DNA of 41,711 nt from Halobacteriales archaeon QS_8_65_32. GTDB lineage: Archaea > Halobacteriota > Halobacteria > Halobacteriales > Halococcaceae. This document shows positions 17,290-24,417 of the stretch, one piece after another (within the stretch, counting starts at the first letter, position 1; every line of letters starts with the position of its first letter). The notes under the pieces were generated by a model, which saw nothing but the letters and a program-made list of their open reading frames with translations, did no database searches and was not told the origin of the DNA. The stretch covers positions 1-41,711 of the forward strand of contig PXRY01000067.1 of NCBI GenBank assembly GCA_003022925.1. Reading direction: 5' to 3'. The position numbers and the translations under genes were made by a program.

Positions 17290-18111
17290 TCAGTCCGCCG
17301 GGATCGGACAGGTACCCTCGTATTCGACCTCGTGGATCGATTCGATCGTCCCGTCGGCGCTACACACCGGACAGTCGGGGTTCGCCGCGTAGGGCACCTT
17401 TTCGAAGTCCATGTCGAGCGCGTCGTAGAACATGAGCGTCCCTTCTAAGAGTTCGCCTTTCCCAAGGAAGTACTTGGCCGTCTCGGTGGCCTGAATGCAC
17501 CCGACGGTGCCCGGAAGCACCCCTAAGACGCCGGCCTCCGCACAGTCGGGGATCGTCCCTTCGGGGGGCGCTTCGGGGAACAGGCACCGGTAACAGGGCT
17601 CACCGCCGCCCGCGACGGTCGTGATCTGGCCCTCGAACTGGTAGATCGCGCCGTGAGAGAAGGGCGTCCCCGAGAGCACGCAGGCGTCGTTCACGAGGTA
17701 CCGAGTCTCGAAGTTGTCGCTGCCGTCGACGACGAAGTCGTACTCGGCGACGAGTTCCTCGACGTTCTCGGCGGTGACCCGGAGGTCGTGGGTCGCGACA
17801 TCGATGTTGGGGTTCAACGCCGCAACGAACTCCGCGGCGCTGTCTGCCTTCTTCCGGCCGACGTCGGCGTCCCGGTGGATCACCTGGCGTTGGAGATTGG
17901 AACGTTCGACGGCGTCGTCGTCGGCGATTCCTAAGGTACCGACGCCCGCCGCCGCGAGGTACTCGATGACCGGCGCGCCGAGGCCGCCTGCGCCGACCAC
18001 GAGCACCCGACCGTCGAGCAGCGCCTTCTGGCCCTCGGGGCCGACCTCGTCCATGATGATGTGTCTGGAGTAGCGATCGAGTTGCGTGCCGTCGAGGCTG
18101 AGACCCGTCAT
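17290..18111 (-). CDS. ubaA: SAMP-activating E1-like enzyme UbaA
   Basis: 273 residues from ATG 18109-18111. ThiF/MoeB/E1 features in order: YSRHIIMDEVG, the nucleotide loop GAGGLGAP, NLQRQVIH, the DGSDNFETRYLVND motif, zinc cysteines in CYRC and CPVC, and the catalytic Cys190 in IPDCAEAGVLG. It adenylates the C-terminal glycine of SAMPs, both for linking them to proteins and for sulfur transfer in molybdopterin and tRNA thiolation. The JAMM desampylase is convergent on one side, and the rhodanese is divergent across 105 bp on the other. Eukaryotic Uba4/MOCS3 carries the rhodanese fused at its C-terminus, so here the same pair appears as neighbours. Confidence 0.93.
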   Translation of the reverse strand: MTGLSLDGTQLDRYSRHIIMDEVGPEGQKALLDGRVLVVGAGGLGAPVIEYLAAAGVGTLGIADDDAVERSNLQRQVIHRDADVGRKKADSAAEFVAALNPNIDVATHDLRVTAENVEELVAEYDFVVDGSDNFETRYLVNDACVLSGTPFSHGAIYQFEGQITTVAGGGEPCYRCLFPEAPPEGTIPDCAEAGVLGVLPGTVGCIQATETAKYFLGKGELLEGTLMFYDALDMDFEKVPYAANPDCPVCSADGTIESIHEVEYEGTCPIPAD

Positions 18112-18187
18112 ACCCGTTCTTCCCGGCCGAGGCGCAAAAGCCCGCTGGTGGTCGCCCCGATTACGGCCCCAGGTCGACGACGGTGGG

Positions 18188-18193
18188 TTTTAG
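18188..18193 (+). promoter_or_regulatory. TATA-like box of the rhodanese gene
   Basis: TTTTAG lies 24-29 nt before ATG 18217, the usual spacing for a leaderless start, inside the 105-bp gap shared with ubaA. Confidence 0.45.
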
Positions 18194-18216
18194 CGCTTGG
18201 CTGGCCCAGAGGTGGT

Positions 18217-18594
18217 ATGGTCGACGAAGAATCCACTGAGTCGCTTCACGAACGCCTCGAAGCCGGCGAGGAGGTACAGGTGGTGGACATCCGTTCGGAG
18301 CGCGAATACGAGGAGGGTCACGTTCCGGGTGCGGTAAACGTCCCGATGAGCCGCTTTGCGAGCGAGATCGAACGCCACGAGTGGGGCGAGGACGTCGTCG
18401 TCGCCTGCCCGATCGGCGAGAGTTCGGTCCAAGCTGCCCGACTACTCGGTTCGTACGAGGGTGTCCCCGACGACGCCCGCGTCGCGAGCTTAGAGGGGGG
18501 GTATCGCGCCTGGGAGTACGACTTGGAAACCGGCTCGGGCGACAATAGCGAATCCGACGCCGGTGCCGAACCCGATGTCGACGCGCCCTTCTGA
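18217..18594 (+). CDS. Single-domain rhodanese (sulfur-carrier) protein
   Basis: 125 residues from ATG 18217. A rhodanese fold is shown by VVDIRSEREYEEGHVPGAVN (CH2A-like motif) and the active loop Cys64-PIGES, where the cysteine would carry a persulfide. ALEGGYRAW-like sequence (SLEGGYRAWEYD) ends the domain, and a short acidic tail (NSESDAGAEPDVDAPF) follows. It should accept and donate sulfur in the cytoplasm. Its position, divergent from ubaA, makes SAMP thiocarboxylation the most likely use, as with the rhodanese domain of MOCS3; this is inference from context. A general detoxifying sulfurtransferase is the alternative. Confidence 0.85.
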   Translation: MVDEESTESLHERLEAGEEVQVVDIRSEREYEEGHVPGAVNVPMSRFASEIERHEWGEDVVVACPIGESSVQAARLLGSYEGVPDDARVASLEGGYRAWEYDLETGSGDNSESDAGAEPDVDAPF

Positions 18595-18853
18595 GTCAGC
18601 CCCGCAGGCTCCGTAGCGTCGCGACGCTTCCGTCGGCGGAACACCTCTATCGGCGCGACGCTCCCCGTCAGCGCGACACCGCGTCGACGTAACGTCTTCG
18701 GCCGGGGGAGCGGTCGGTGGCGGTCGTTCGTCCCCATCTGCTTAGACCGGCCGGTCGCAGAAGGGAATCGCCCGGGCCCGGCCATAATGTGGGGTCGCCC
18801 GGCCGTAGCACGGAAGTTTCTTTTACCGGGGACGAAACGAAGGAGTAGTCACT

Positions 18854-19021
18854 ATGGGTCTGCTCCAGGCCTTTCGGGACGCGTTCGGGCCCGACATGGA
18901 CGACGGTCTCCGCTATCGCTGTACGAACTGCGGTCGGAAGTTCGTCTACCGGGTGCGATTTTCGGAGCCGGACTGTCCGTACTGCGATTCGACGGCCGTC
19001 GAGCGACTCGACGGCTCCTGA
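18854..19021 (+). CDS. Small zinc-ribbon protein
   Basis: 55 residues from ATG 18854, with an AGGAG ribosome-binding site at 18841-18845, 8 nt before the start, which supports the start choice. Two CxxC pairs (CTNC at 23-26, CPYC at 41-44) form a zinc ribbon, as in RPB9- or FmdB-like mini-proteins. The start is MGLLQAFRDAFGPDMDDGLR. Haloarchaea carry many such small zinc proteins, several involved in stress or translation, but the role of this one is unknown. A pyrimidine-rich and T-rich stretch (ttcttttacc, near 18818-18829) is a possible promoter box. Confidence 0.8.
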   Translation: MGLLQAFRDAFGPDMDDGLRYRCTNCGRKFVYRVRFSEPDCPYCDSTAVERLDGS

Positions 19022-19060
19022 CCGGGCCGATCGTGGTCGGCCCGCCAGTCGACTTCGCGC

Positions 19061-19190
19061 TCGTTGTCGACGGTCGAGTGCCGAGCGTCGGCCGTCGGGG
19101 AGCGAGGGTCGGTTATCGGTGGGCCCCAGCGCTCCAGCGCTCGGTGCCCGAAGCTCGATACCCGGAACTCGAAGCCCGATTCTCCGCGAC
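19061..19190. repeat. Degenerate 7-bp periodic repeat, about 18 units
   Basis: Fills most of the 218-bp gap between the zinc-ribbon and DUF5518 genes. Units in register include cgttgtc, gacggtc, gagtgcc, gagcgtc, ggccgtc, gagggtc, ggttatc, and further on gctcggt, gcccgaa, gctcgat, acccgga, actcgaa, gcccgat. The first half follows roughly GRnnGTC and the second RCYCGRW. The period is 7, so it is not coding. Confidence 0.55.
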
Positions 19191-19239
19191 GATCCGGCGA
19201 TGACACCCCGCGAGGCTTTTGTACCGGACGCTCTTATAA

Positions 19240-19614
19240 ATGGATATGGTTCGTTGGTTATCGGTAATTACCGGGTTCGTCGTAGGGTTGATAATCAGCG
19301 TTCTCGGACTCGTGTTGCCGCCGTTCGGTCAGATCGGCGGCGGACTCATCGGCGGGTTCGTCGCAGGCTATCTCGCTGGCCCGGGGCTCGGCCGGGGTGC
19401 CTGGCACGGGCTGCTTTCGGGTGCGCTCGGCGGACTCCTCATCGCCATGTTCGTCGCTATCGGCAGCGCGTTGCTCGGACTCACCGGCGTCGTCGATCCG
19501 GTCGGCGCGCTGTTCGGCGGGGCGGGACTCGCGACCGTTGCGTTGCTCCTCGGATTCCTCCTCGCGCTCGACAGCGCGATCGGCGGGGCGATCGGCGGGG
19601 CGCTCAAGTCCTAA
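19240..19614 (+). CDS. DUF5518-like small membrane protein
   Basis: 124 residues with four hydrophobic segments: about 6-26 (LSVITGFVVGLIISVLGLVL), 28-46, 55-80 (glycine-rich, LLSGALGGLLIAMFVAIGSA) and 92-115. The glycine-rich helices and the length fit the haloarchaeal DUF5518 family of unknown function. Two in-frame ATGs lie 6 nt apart (19240 and 19246). CTTTT at 19215-19219 is about 25 nt before the first and could be a promoter box for a leaderless start. No enzymatic motif is visible. It probably sits in the cytoplasmic membrane. Confidence 0.7.
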   Translation: MDMVRWLSVITGFVVGLIISVLGLVLPPFGQIGGGLIGGFVAGYLAGPGLGRGAWHGLLSGALGGLLIAMFVAIGSALLGLTGVVDPVGALFGGAGLATVALLLGFLLALDSAIGGAIGGALKS

Positions 19615-19635
19615 CACGCACCTTCTTTACGTCGA

Positions 19636-19740
19636 GTTTCCTCGCTCGCGCCTTCGGCGCTCATAGTTCGAAGGGCGGGAAGCGCCTTTCGTTATCTGCT
19701 CACGGGCCTGCGGCCCGCTCACGGGTCGTTGCTCCCCGTT
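19636..19740. repeat. Intergenic hairpin element, copy E (divergent or partial)
   Basis: Lies in the 278-bp gap between two convergent genes. It shares the TCATAGTTCGAAGGGC core with the TCATGGTTCAAGAGGC core of copy A. It contains hairpins GCGCC-TTC-GGCGC (19648-19660) and CGGGCC-TGC-GGCCCG (19703-19717), both with 3-nt loops. No gene is seen in the gap. The element's outer ends are not clear. Confidence 0.45.
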
Positions 19741-19892
19741 CGCTTTTCCGAGCCGATCCCCGTCGGTCCTCATCGCCTAACTGACACCGCCAAGGCAACG
19801 AGCTGGCCCCGGGACGCGCCACGTGCCGGTCGATTCCGGGGAGCCGTCGACCGGAAGTCGCCGATCGAGAGCGGTCGGCCGAGGACGATCGA

Positions 19893-21089
19893 CTACCAGG
19901 CCCACTCCTCGCGGGGATCACGATCGTCGCTTGCGCGGTCGTAGACGTGTTCGCCGTCGACGAAGACCTCCCGCGCGTCGGTTCCGATCTCGAAGGGCGG
20001 GCCGTCCCAGACGACGAGGTCGGCGTCGGTGCCGACGTCGAGCGTGCCGACCCGGTCGTCGATGCCGAGGATTTCGGCGGGGGTGCGGGTCACCGTTTCG
20101 ATCGCGACCTCGGCGGGGAGGCCCTCGCGGATCGCGAGGCCGACACACACATCTAAGTGTTCCTGGGGGAGCACCGGCGCGTCGGTCTGTATGGCGACCT
20201 CGACGCCCGCCTCGTGGAGCAGCCCCGGTGTCTCGAAGGTGATGTTCCGGAGTTCGTATTTCGCACCGGAGTACAGCGACGGCCCACAGACCGCGGGGAC
20301 GTCGCGTTTCGCGAACTCCTCGGCGACGAGGTGGCCCTCAGTCGCGTGCTCGATCGAGAGGTCGGTAATATCGAACTCGTCGGCGATACGAAAGACGGTA
20401 CTGATGTCGTCGGCGCGATGGGCGTGGACGCGGAGAGCCAGGTCGTCCTCGACCACTCGTGCGAGGTTTGCCATGCCCAGATCGCGCTCGAAGGGGTCGT
20501 CCTCCTCTGTGGCACGGGCGCGACGGTCGGCGTAGTCTTCGGCGTCCATGAGCGCCTGGCGCAGCGTCGCCGCCACCCCCGGGCGGGTCGCGGGTTGGCG
20601 CTCGGCCCGTTCGCCGTGGAACCGTTTGGGGTTCTCGCCCATCGCGGCCTTCATGCCGTCCTCTCTGATGTGCATCTCGTCGGCGACGTTCCCGTAGGTC
20701 TTCATCGAACAGATCACGCCGCCGATCACGTTGCCGCTGCCCATCCGGGCGCTCACGGTCGTCACGCCGCCCTGGAAGGCTCGCCTGAGTTCGTCGTCCC
20801 GGGGGTGAAAGCCGTCGATCGCGTTGACGTGTGGGGTTACCGGATCGGTGCCCTTGTTGATGTCGGCGTCCTCGGGTTCACCCCATTCGGCCATCCCGGC
20901 GTGGCTGTGGGCATCGATCAAACCGGGCGTGACGTGCCCGCCGTCGGCGTCGATGACGGTCGCGTCGGCCGGTATCTCGGCGTTCTCGCCGACCGCGCTG
21001 ATCTCGTCGCCGTCGATCACTACGATTCCGTCGTCGATCGTCCCTGCTCCGGTGACCGTGTGGACGACGCCGTTCTCGATCGCACGCAT
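19893..21089 (-). CDS. Amidohydrolase family protein (imidazolonepropionase-like)
   Basis: 398 residues from ATG 21087-21089, chosen because MRAIENGVVHTVTGAGTIDD starts the family's beta domain; a longer in-frame start adds 96 arginine-rich residues. Metal-site motifs: DAHSHAGM (HxH), HAHRADDI, IEHATEGH and QTDAPVLP (final Asp). The end, VGTLDVGTDADLVVWDGPPF, is the usual closing beta domain. It hydrolyses a cyclic amide or similar bond in the cytoplasm. It is closest in feel to the group annotated as imidazolonepropionase-related amidohydrolases, but no hut genes are near, so the substrate stays open. It is convergent with the DUF5518 gene. Confidence 0.88.
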   Translation of the reverse strand: MRAIENGVVHTVTGAGTIDDGIVVIDGDEISAVGENAEIPADATVIDADGGHVTPGLIDAHSHAGMAEWGEPEDADINKGTDPVTPHVNAIDGFHPRDDELRRAFQGGVTTVSARMGSGNVIGGVICSMKTYGNVADEMHIREDGMKAAMGENPKRFHGERAERQPATRPGVAATLRQALMDAEDYADRRARATEEDDPFERDLGMANLARVVEDDLALRVHAHRADDISTVFRIADEFDITDLSIEHATEGHLVAEEFAKRDVPAVCGPSLYSGAKYELRNITFETPGLLHEAGVEVAIQTDAPVLPQEHLDVCVGLAIREGLPAEVAIETVTRTPAEILGIDDRVGTLDVGTDADLVVWDGPPFEIGTDAREVFVDGEHVYDRASDDRDPREEWAW

Positions 21090-21220
21090 AGCGTCTGGAA
21101 GCGGCGGGGATCGGATCAACGTTCCCCTCCGAGAGAACGGCCGCCGGTGACGGGTAACCGATCGGCTGATTCCCGGGCGAGCGGGCGACGACGCCGTGTG
21201 CACCGAGCCGTTCGCTCGAT

Positions 21221-21727
21221 CTACTCGAACGTCTCGCGCGCTCGCTGAGCGTAGCTGTTGTTCGTCCAGCTGCGGACGTCGCGCATCCGATTGAGAGCCG
21301 CCGTCGCCTCGTCTTCGGCGAGTAGGTGCTTGCGAACGAGCACGGCGATCAGCTTCGGCGTGGTCACCAGTCGACAACCGACGAGCGACGCGTGGACGAT
21401 CGCTAGTTCGTCGAACTCGTCGCAGAGGAACATTGCCGCCCCGACCTCGTTGGCGAGCGTAACGGCCGCGTTCTCGCCGCCGTCAAGCGGAAAGGCCGTA
21501 TCGAGGTCGACATCCCGCACATCGATCCGATCGCGTCGGTCGAGCACTGCTCCCGCAACGCGTCCGTGATCGCCCGCGTACGATGCTGTCGTGTGGAGTT
21601 CCGCGATCACTTCGGAAGCGGTGAGGGCGGTGTATTTGTTCAAGAGAACATCGAGCGGCGAGGGATCGTGACCGGCCACGACGCCGAAGCTTACGAGGGC
21701 TGACGTGTCGGCGACGACGGTCGTTAT
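21221..21727 (-). CDS. PIN-domain toxin (VapC/DUF3368-like) lacking a standard start codon
   Basis: The PIN reading frame begins directly after the antitoxin TAG (21728-21730) as ATA ACG ACC GTC GTC GCC GAC, that is TTVVADTSALVSFG with the first catalytic Asp. No ATG, GTG or TTG occurs until GTG 21677-21679, which would delete that Asp. The family layout suggests the ATA was once ATG. From ATA the product would be 168 residues, with later acidic residues in TASEVIAEL and FLCDEFDELA. PIN toxins cut RNA and are held by their partner antitoxin. It is either translated from ATA, read by coupling to the antitoxin, or silenced by the mutation. Confidence 0.7.
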   Translation of the reverse strand: MTTVVADTSALVSFGVVAGHDPSPLDVLLNKYTALTASEVIAELHTTASYAGDHGRVAGAVLDRRDRIDVRDVDLDTAFPLDGGENAAVTLANEVGAAMFLCDEFDELAIVHASLVGCRLVTTPKLIAVLVRKHLLAEDEATAALNRMRDVRSWTNNSYAQRARETFE

Positions 21728-22030
21728 CTACAGGTCAGCCAGCTCCTCGATGAGGTCGTCGTCGAGTTGGCGTTTCAGCACGCGGAAGTTCGCCGCCCGT
21801 TCGGGACCGGCCAGTTCCCGTAACTGGTCGAATGTGATCTCCTCGTCGTAGTACGCGCCGGCTATCTCCTGGACGAGCCGGTCGTCGCCCGCGGCATCGC
21901 GGAGGTACTCCCGTAGCGCGTCGGTCAGGACCTCGGTACGGTCGGTCCCGAGCACCGTTGCGAGCACGTCGGCCCGCTCGACGAGCTTCTCCGAGGCGCG
22001 AAACTGCACCCGTCGTTTGTCGCTGCTCAT
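21728..22030 (-). CDS. Antitoxin, ribbon-helix-helix with UPF0175-like C-terminus
   Basis: 100 residues from ATG 22028-22030. The N-terminus (RRVQFRASEKLVERADVLAT) looks like a ribbon-helix-helix DNA-binding segment. The C-terminal half (YYDEEITFDQLRELAGPERA and ANFRVLKRQL) resembles the UPF0175 helix-turn-helix that pairs with DUF3368 PIN toxins. It would bind the toxin and repress its own promoter. On the minus strand TTTTGATACTT lies about 25 nt upstream of the start. The toxin frame begins immediately after its stop codon. Confidence 0.75.
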   Translation of the reverse strand: MSSDKRRVQFRASEKLVERADVLATVLGTDRTEVLTDALREYLRDAAGDDRLVQEIAGAYYDEEITFDQLRELAGPERAANFRVLKRQLDDDLIEELADL

Positions 22031-22121
22031 CCGTGTGTACGTTGTGAGCCAAGTATCAAAACGCTTGGCCTGCTCGTTCGCTCATGGTGCTCGTTCACCC
22101 TACTGAATCGCGAAAAGCCAA

Positions 22122-22196
22122 TGGGTTCGGGCGGATTTGAACCGCCGGCCTCCTCCATGTCAAGGAGGTGTCATAACCAGCCTAGACCACGAACCC
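22122..22196 (-). tRNA. tRNA-Val (anticodon GAC)
   Basis: Read on the minus strand, the acceptor arm GGGTTCG pairs with CGAACCC, followed by the discriminator A; CCA is not encoded. The anticodon arm is CCTCC-TTGACAT-GGAGG with anticodon GAC. The T arm is GGCGG-TTCAAAT-CCGCC and the D arm contains GTCTAGGCTGGTTATGAC. There is no intron. The gene is 75 nt. A TATA-like CATATA lies just 5 nt upstream, so the precursor probably starts further out. Confidence 0.95.
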
Positions 22197-22283
22197 TCGC
22201 CTATATGCGCTCCGTCGTTGGCAACCGGCCCATTAGAACGTTTCGGAACGAGGGTTCGGTGATTCAATCGAAGCAGTGTTCTC

Positions 22284-22509
22284 GAAAGCTCCCGCGGCTC
22301 TCGACAGTCCGGGGCTCGCTACGCGCGTTCGCTCCTGGTTCGAGAGACTCTTCGCGTTTCTCGTCGCGATCCTGTTGGCTCACGAGAGTGCTACAAGAGA
22401 CGCTTCGCGTCTCTCGGCATGACAAGAGAGCTCCGCTCTCTTGAACCACTTCGCTCTCGTGAACGCCCGGGACCGATCGAGGAGCCACGGCCCCTTTCAG
22501 TCCCGCCCG
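22284..22509. repeat. Intergenic hairpin element, copy C
   Basis: Fills most of the 419-bp gap between tRNA-Val and trpD. It starts GAAAGCTCCCGCGGCTC, like the left end of copy A, and ends with 21 nt (22489-22509) identical to the copy A end at 7316-7336. Inside are perfect hairpins AGAGACGC-TTC-GCGTCTCT (22396-22414) and CAAGAGAGC-TCC-GCTCTCTTG (22423-22443). The stems differ from those of copy A but keep complete pairing and 3-nt loops. No gene is seen. Confidence 0.65.
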
Positions 22510-22557
22510 ACAGCACCGCCACACGGCCGTATCGATAATGCGATCCGGTGCGACAAT

Positions 22558-22585
22558 CTTAAATTGATGTATGAATTTGTACATC
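22558..22585 (+). promoter_or_regulatory. trp operon promoter with inverted repeat operator candidate
   Basis: CTTAAAT (22558-22564) is a TATA-like box. Right after it, GATGTA (22566-22571) and TACATC (22580-22585) form an inverted repeat around an 8-nt centre. With transcription expected near 22587, a protein bound here would sit between the TATA box and the start site, the usual place for an archaeal repressor. The trpD ATG at 22616 then gives a leader of about 30 nt. Confidence 0.45.
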
Positions 22586-22615
22586 GTAGCCCAAAAGAGT
22601 TCATCAGTGATCCCA

Positions 22616-23647
22616 ATGCAGGCATACATCGAAGCGGTAACCGACGGCGTGGATCTGTCGTTCGCAGAGGCGCGTGAGGCCGCGACCGCCATTTTCGAGG
22701 GGGCGACCGAGGCACAGATCGGCGCGCTGCTGGCCGCGCTGCGCGCGAAGGGCGAGACCGAGACCGAGATTGCGGGCTTCGCCGCGGGGATGCGCGAAGC
22801 CGCCCGGACGATCTCCCCGGATCGAAAGCCGCTCGTCGATACCTGTGGCACCGGCGGGGATATCGTCGCGGCGGGCGCAGGCGTCGCGGTCGCGAAACAC
22901 GGCAACTACTCGGTGTCCTCCGCGTCAGGCAGCGCCGACGTGCTCGACGAGTTAGGGGTCACGATCGATGCTTCTCCCCCGGACGTCGAGCGCACGATCG
23001 AGGAGCGTGGGATCGGCTTCATGCTCGCACCGGTGTTCCACCCGGCGATGAAGGCTGTTATCGGCCCTCGGAAGGAGTTGGGGATGCGGACGATCTTCAA
23101 CGCGCTCGGCCCGCTCACGAACCCCGCCGGCGCGGACGCCCAAGTGGTTGGGGTCTACGATCCCGAGTTGGTCCCGGTGTGTGCCCGCGCGCTCGCCCGG
23201 CTCAATGTCTCCCGTGCGCTCGTCGTCCACGGATCGGGCATGGACGAGATCGCACTACACGATGCGACCACCGTCGCGGAAGTCGATGGCGAGCACGTTA
23301 CCGAATACACCATCGAACCGGCTGACCTCGGACTGGAGTGCTACGACATCGAGCGCGTCGCCGGCGGGAGTCCCCGGGAGAACGCCGCGGCGACCCGGGG
23401 GGTCGTCGCCGGCGAGGTCACGGGCGCGAGACGCGAGATCGTCCTCGCGAACGCCGGGGCGGCGATCTACGTCGCCGGCCGGGCCGACTCGCTCGAAGCG
23501 GGGGTCGAACGCGCACGCGAGGCGATCGATGCAGGCGAGGCGGCGAACACGCTCGACGCCCTCCGGCGACCGGTCGAGAGCGACGGCGAAGCGGGAACGA
23601 CGGCGGGAGCCGAGTCCGGACCCGACGCCGAACTCGAAGCGCGATGA
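22616..23647 (+). CDS. trpD: Anthranilate phosphoribosyltransferase with active-site deletion
   Basis: 343 residues from ATG 22616 (MQAYIEAVTDGVDLSF); an in-frame ATG at 22571 overlaps the promoter inverted repeat and is unlikely. The enzyme joins anthranilate and PRPP in tryptophan synthesis. Seen motifs: DTCGTGGD (ends Asp82), VAKHGNYSVSSASGSADVLD, GIGFMLAPVFHPAMKAVIGP and GMDEIALHD. Between GTGGD and IVAAGAGVAVAKHGN the family has about 12 more residues containing the N-x-S-T motif that holds the PRPP phosphates; here they are missing, cleanly in frame (junction 22861/22862). The gene is otherwise intact, with an acidic tail. It may be inactive or much weaker, or a sequence error. Its stop overlaps trpF (ATGA). 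Confidence 0.88.
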   Translation: MQAYIEAVTDGVDLSFAEAREAATAIFEGATEAQIGALLAALRAKGETETEIAGFAAGMREAARTISPDRKPLVDTCGTGGDIVAAGAGVAVAKHGNYSVSSASGSADVLDELGVTIDASPPDVERTIEERGIGFMLAPVFHPAMKAVIGPRKELGMRTIFNALGPLTNPAGADAQVVGVYDPELVPVCARALARLNVSRALVVHGSGMDEIALHDATTVAEVDGEHVTEYTIEPADLGLECYDIERVAGGSPRENAAATRGVVAGEVTGARREIVLANAGAAIYVAGRADSLEAGVERAREAIDAGEAANTLDALRRPVESDGEAGTTAGAESGPDAELEAR

Positions 23648-24417
23648 CTGACTCTACCGGACCGATCGGCGCGGAGGCGACCGGCATGATGACCGGAATA
23701 GGGACCGACACGGGGGCGACAGCGACCAACGCGTCGACGGTCGGCGCAACGACGGCCGGCACGACCGGAACGAAGATCTGCGGGCTCACGAACGAAGCCG
23801 ATCTGGCCGCCGCGGTCGACGCGGGCGCGGACGCCGTCGGGTTCGTCGTTGGCGTGTCGGTCGACTCTCCCCGGGAGATCGCGCCCGAACGCGCCCGCGA
23901 ACTGGTCGCGGCGGTGCCGCCGTCCGTGTCGAGCGTCGTCGTGACGATGGCTGACGCGGCCGACGCCACCGAACGGGCGGTCTCGCTCGTCGAGGAAGCG
24001 AATCCCGACGCGCTACAGGTCCACGCCGCGAGCCCCGAGGAGGTGGCTTCGATCCGGGTGGCGATTACGGTGCCGGTGATCGCGGCGATCGACGCCAGAG
24101 CCGATTCCGCCGAGTTCTCGGAGGCAGCCGACGCGCTGCTCGTCGACTCGCTCGACGCGGCCGGTGCGGGCGGGACCGGCGAGACCGGCGACTGGGAGCG
24201 CGCTCGGGAAATCGTCGCCGAGAGCACAGTGCCGGTGATCCTCGCCGGCGGGCTCGACCCCGAGAACCTCAGCAGGGCGGTCGAGCGGGCCCAGCCGTTC
24301 GCGGTCGACGTCGCGAGCGGCGTCGAGAAACACGGCGGGGTGAAGGACCACGACGCCGTACGAGCGTTCGTCGCACGCGCGACCGCTACGCGGCCGGGGG
24401 CAGCGGTACGGTCGTGA
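23644..24417 (+). CDS. trpF: Phosphoribosylanthranilate isomerase
   Basis: 257 residues. An N-terminal extension of about 40 residues rich in Thr, Gly and Ala precedes the barrel start TKICGLTNEADLAAAVDAGA, whose Cys is the catalytic base. Further motifs: DAVGFVVGVSVDSPREI, ALLVDSLD (catalytic Asp), GGTGETGDW, ILAGGLDPENL and VDVASGVEKHGG. It carries out the Amadori-type isomerisation after TrpD. The usual VQLHG strand reads LQVHAAS here, a small departure. It overlaps trpD by ATGA and trpE by GTGA, so all are translated together. The extension could be removed by an internal start, but none is well placed. Confidence 0.92.
   Translation: MTDSTGPIGAEATGMMTGIGTDTGATATNASTVGATTAGTTGTKICGLTNEADLAAAVDAGADAVGFVVGVSVDSPREIAPERARELVAAVPPSVSSVVVTMADAADATERAVSLVEEANPDALQVHAASPEEVASIRVAITVPVIAAIDARADSAEFSEAADALLVDSLDAAGAGGTGETGDWERAREIVAESTVPVILAGGLDPENLSRAVERAQPFAVDVASGVEKHGGVKDHDAVRAFVARATATRPGAAVRS

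Noticed and set aside
18595-18853. Possible gene between the rhodanese and the zinc-ribbon gene
   Set aside because: Frames here are short or arginine-rich with no motif, ribosome-binding site or promoter that supports them; I see nothing definite in these 259 bp.
22390-22445. Hairpin run between tRNA-Val and trpD as a CRISPR array
   Set aside because: The stems differ from each other, there are no constant repeats with unique spacers of fixed length, and no cas genes are present.
22571-22615. Upstream ATG for trpD giving 15 more residues
   Set aside because: It lies inside the inverted repeat next to the TATA box, and the family N-terminus starts at the ATG 22616.
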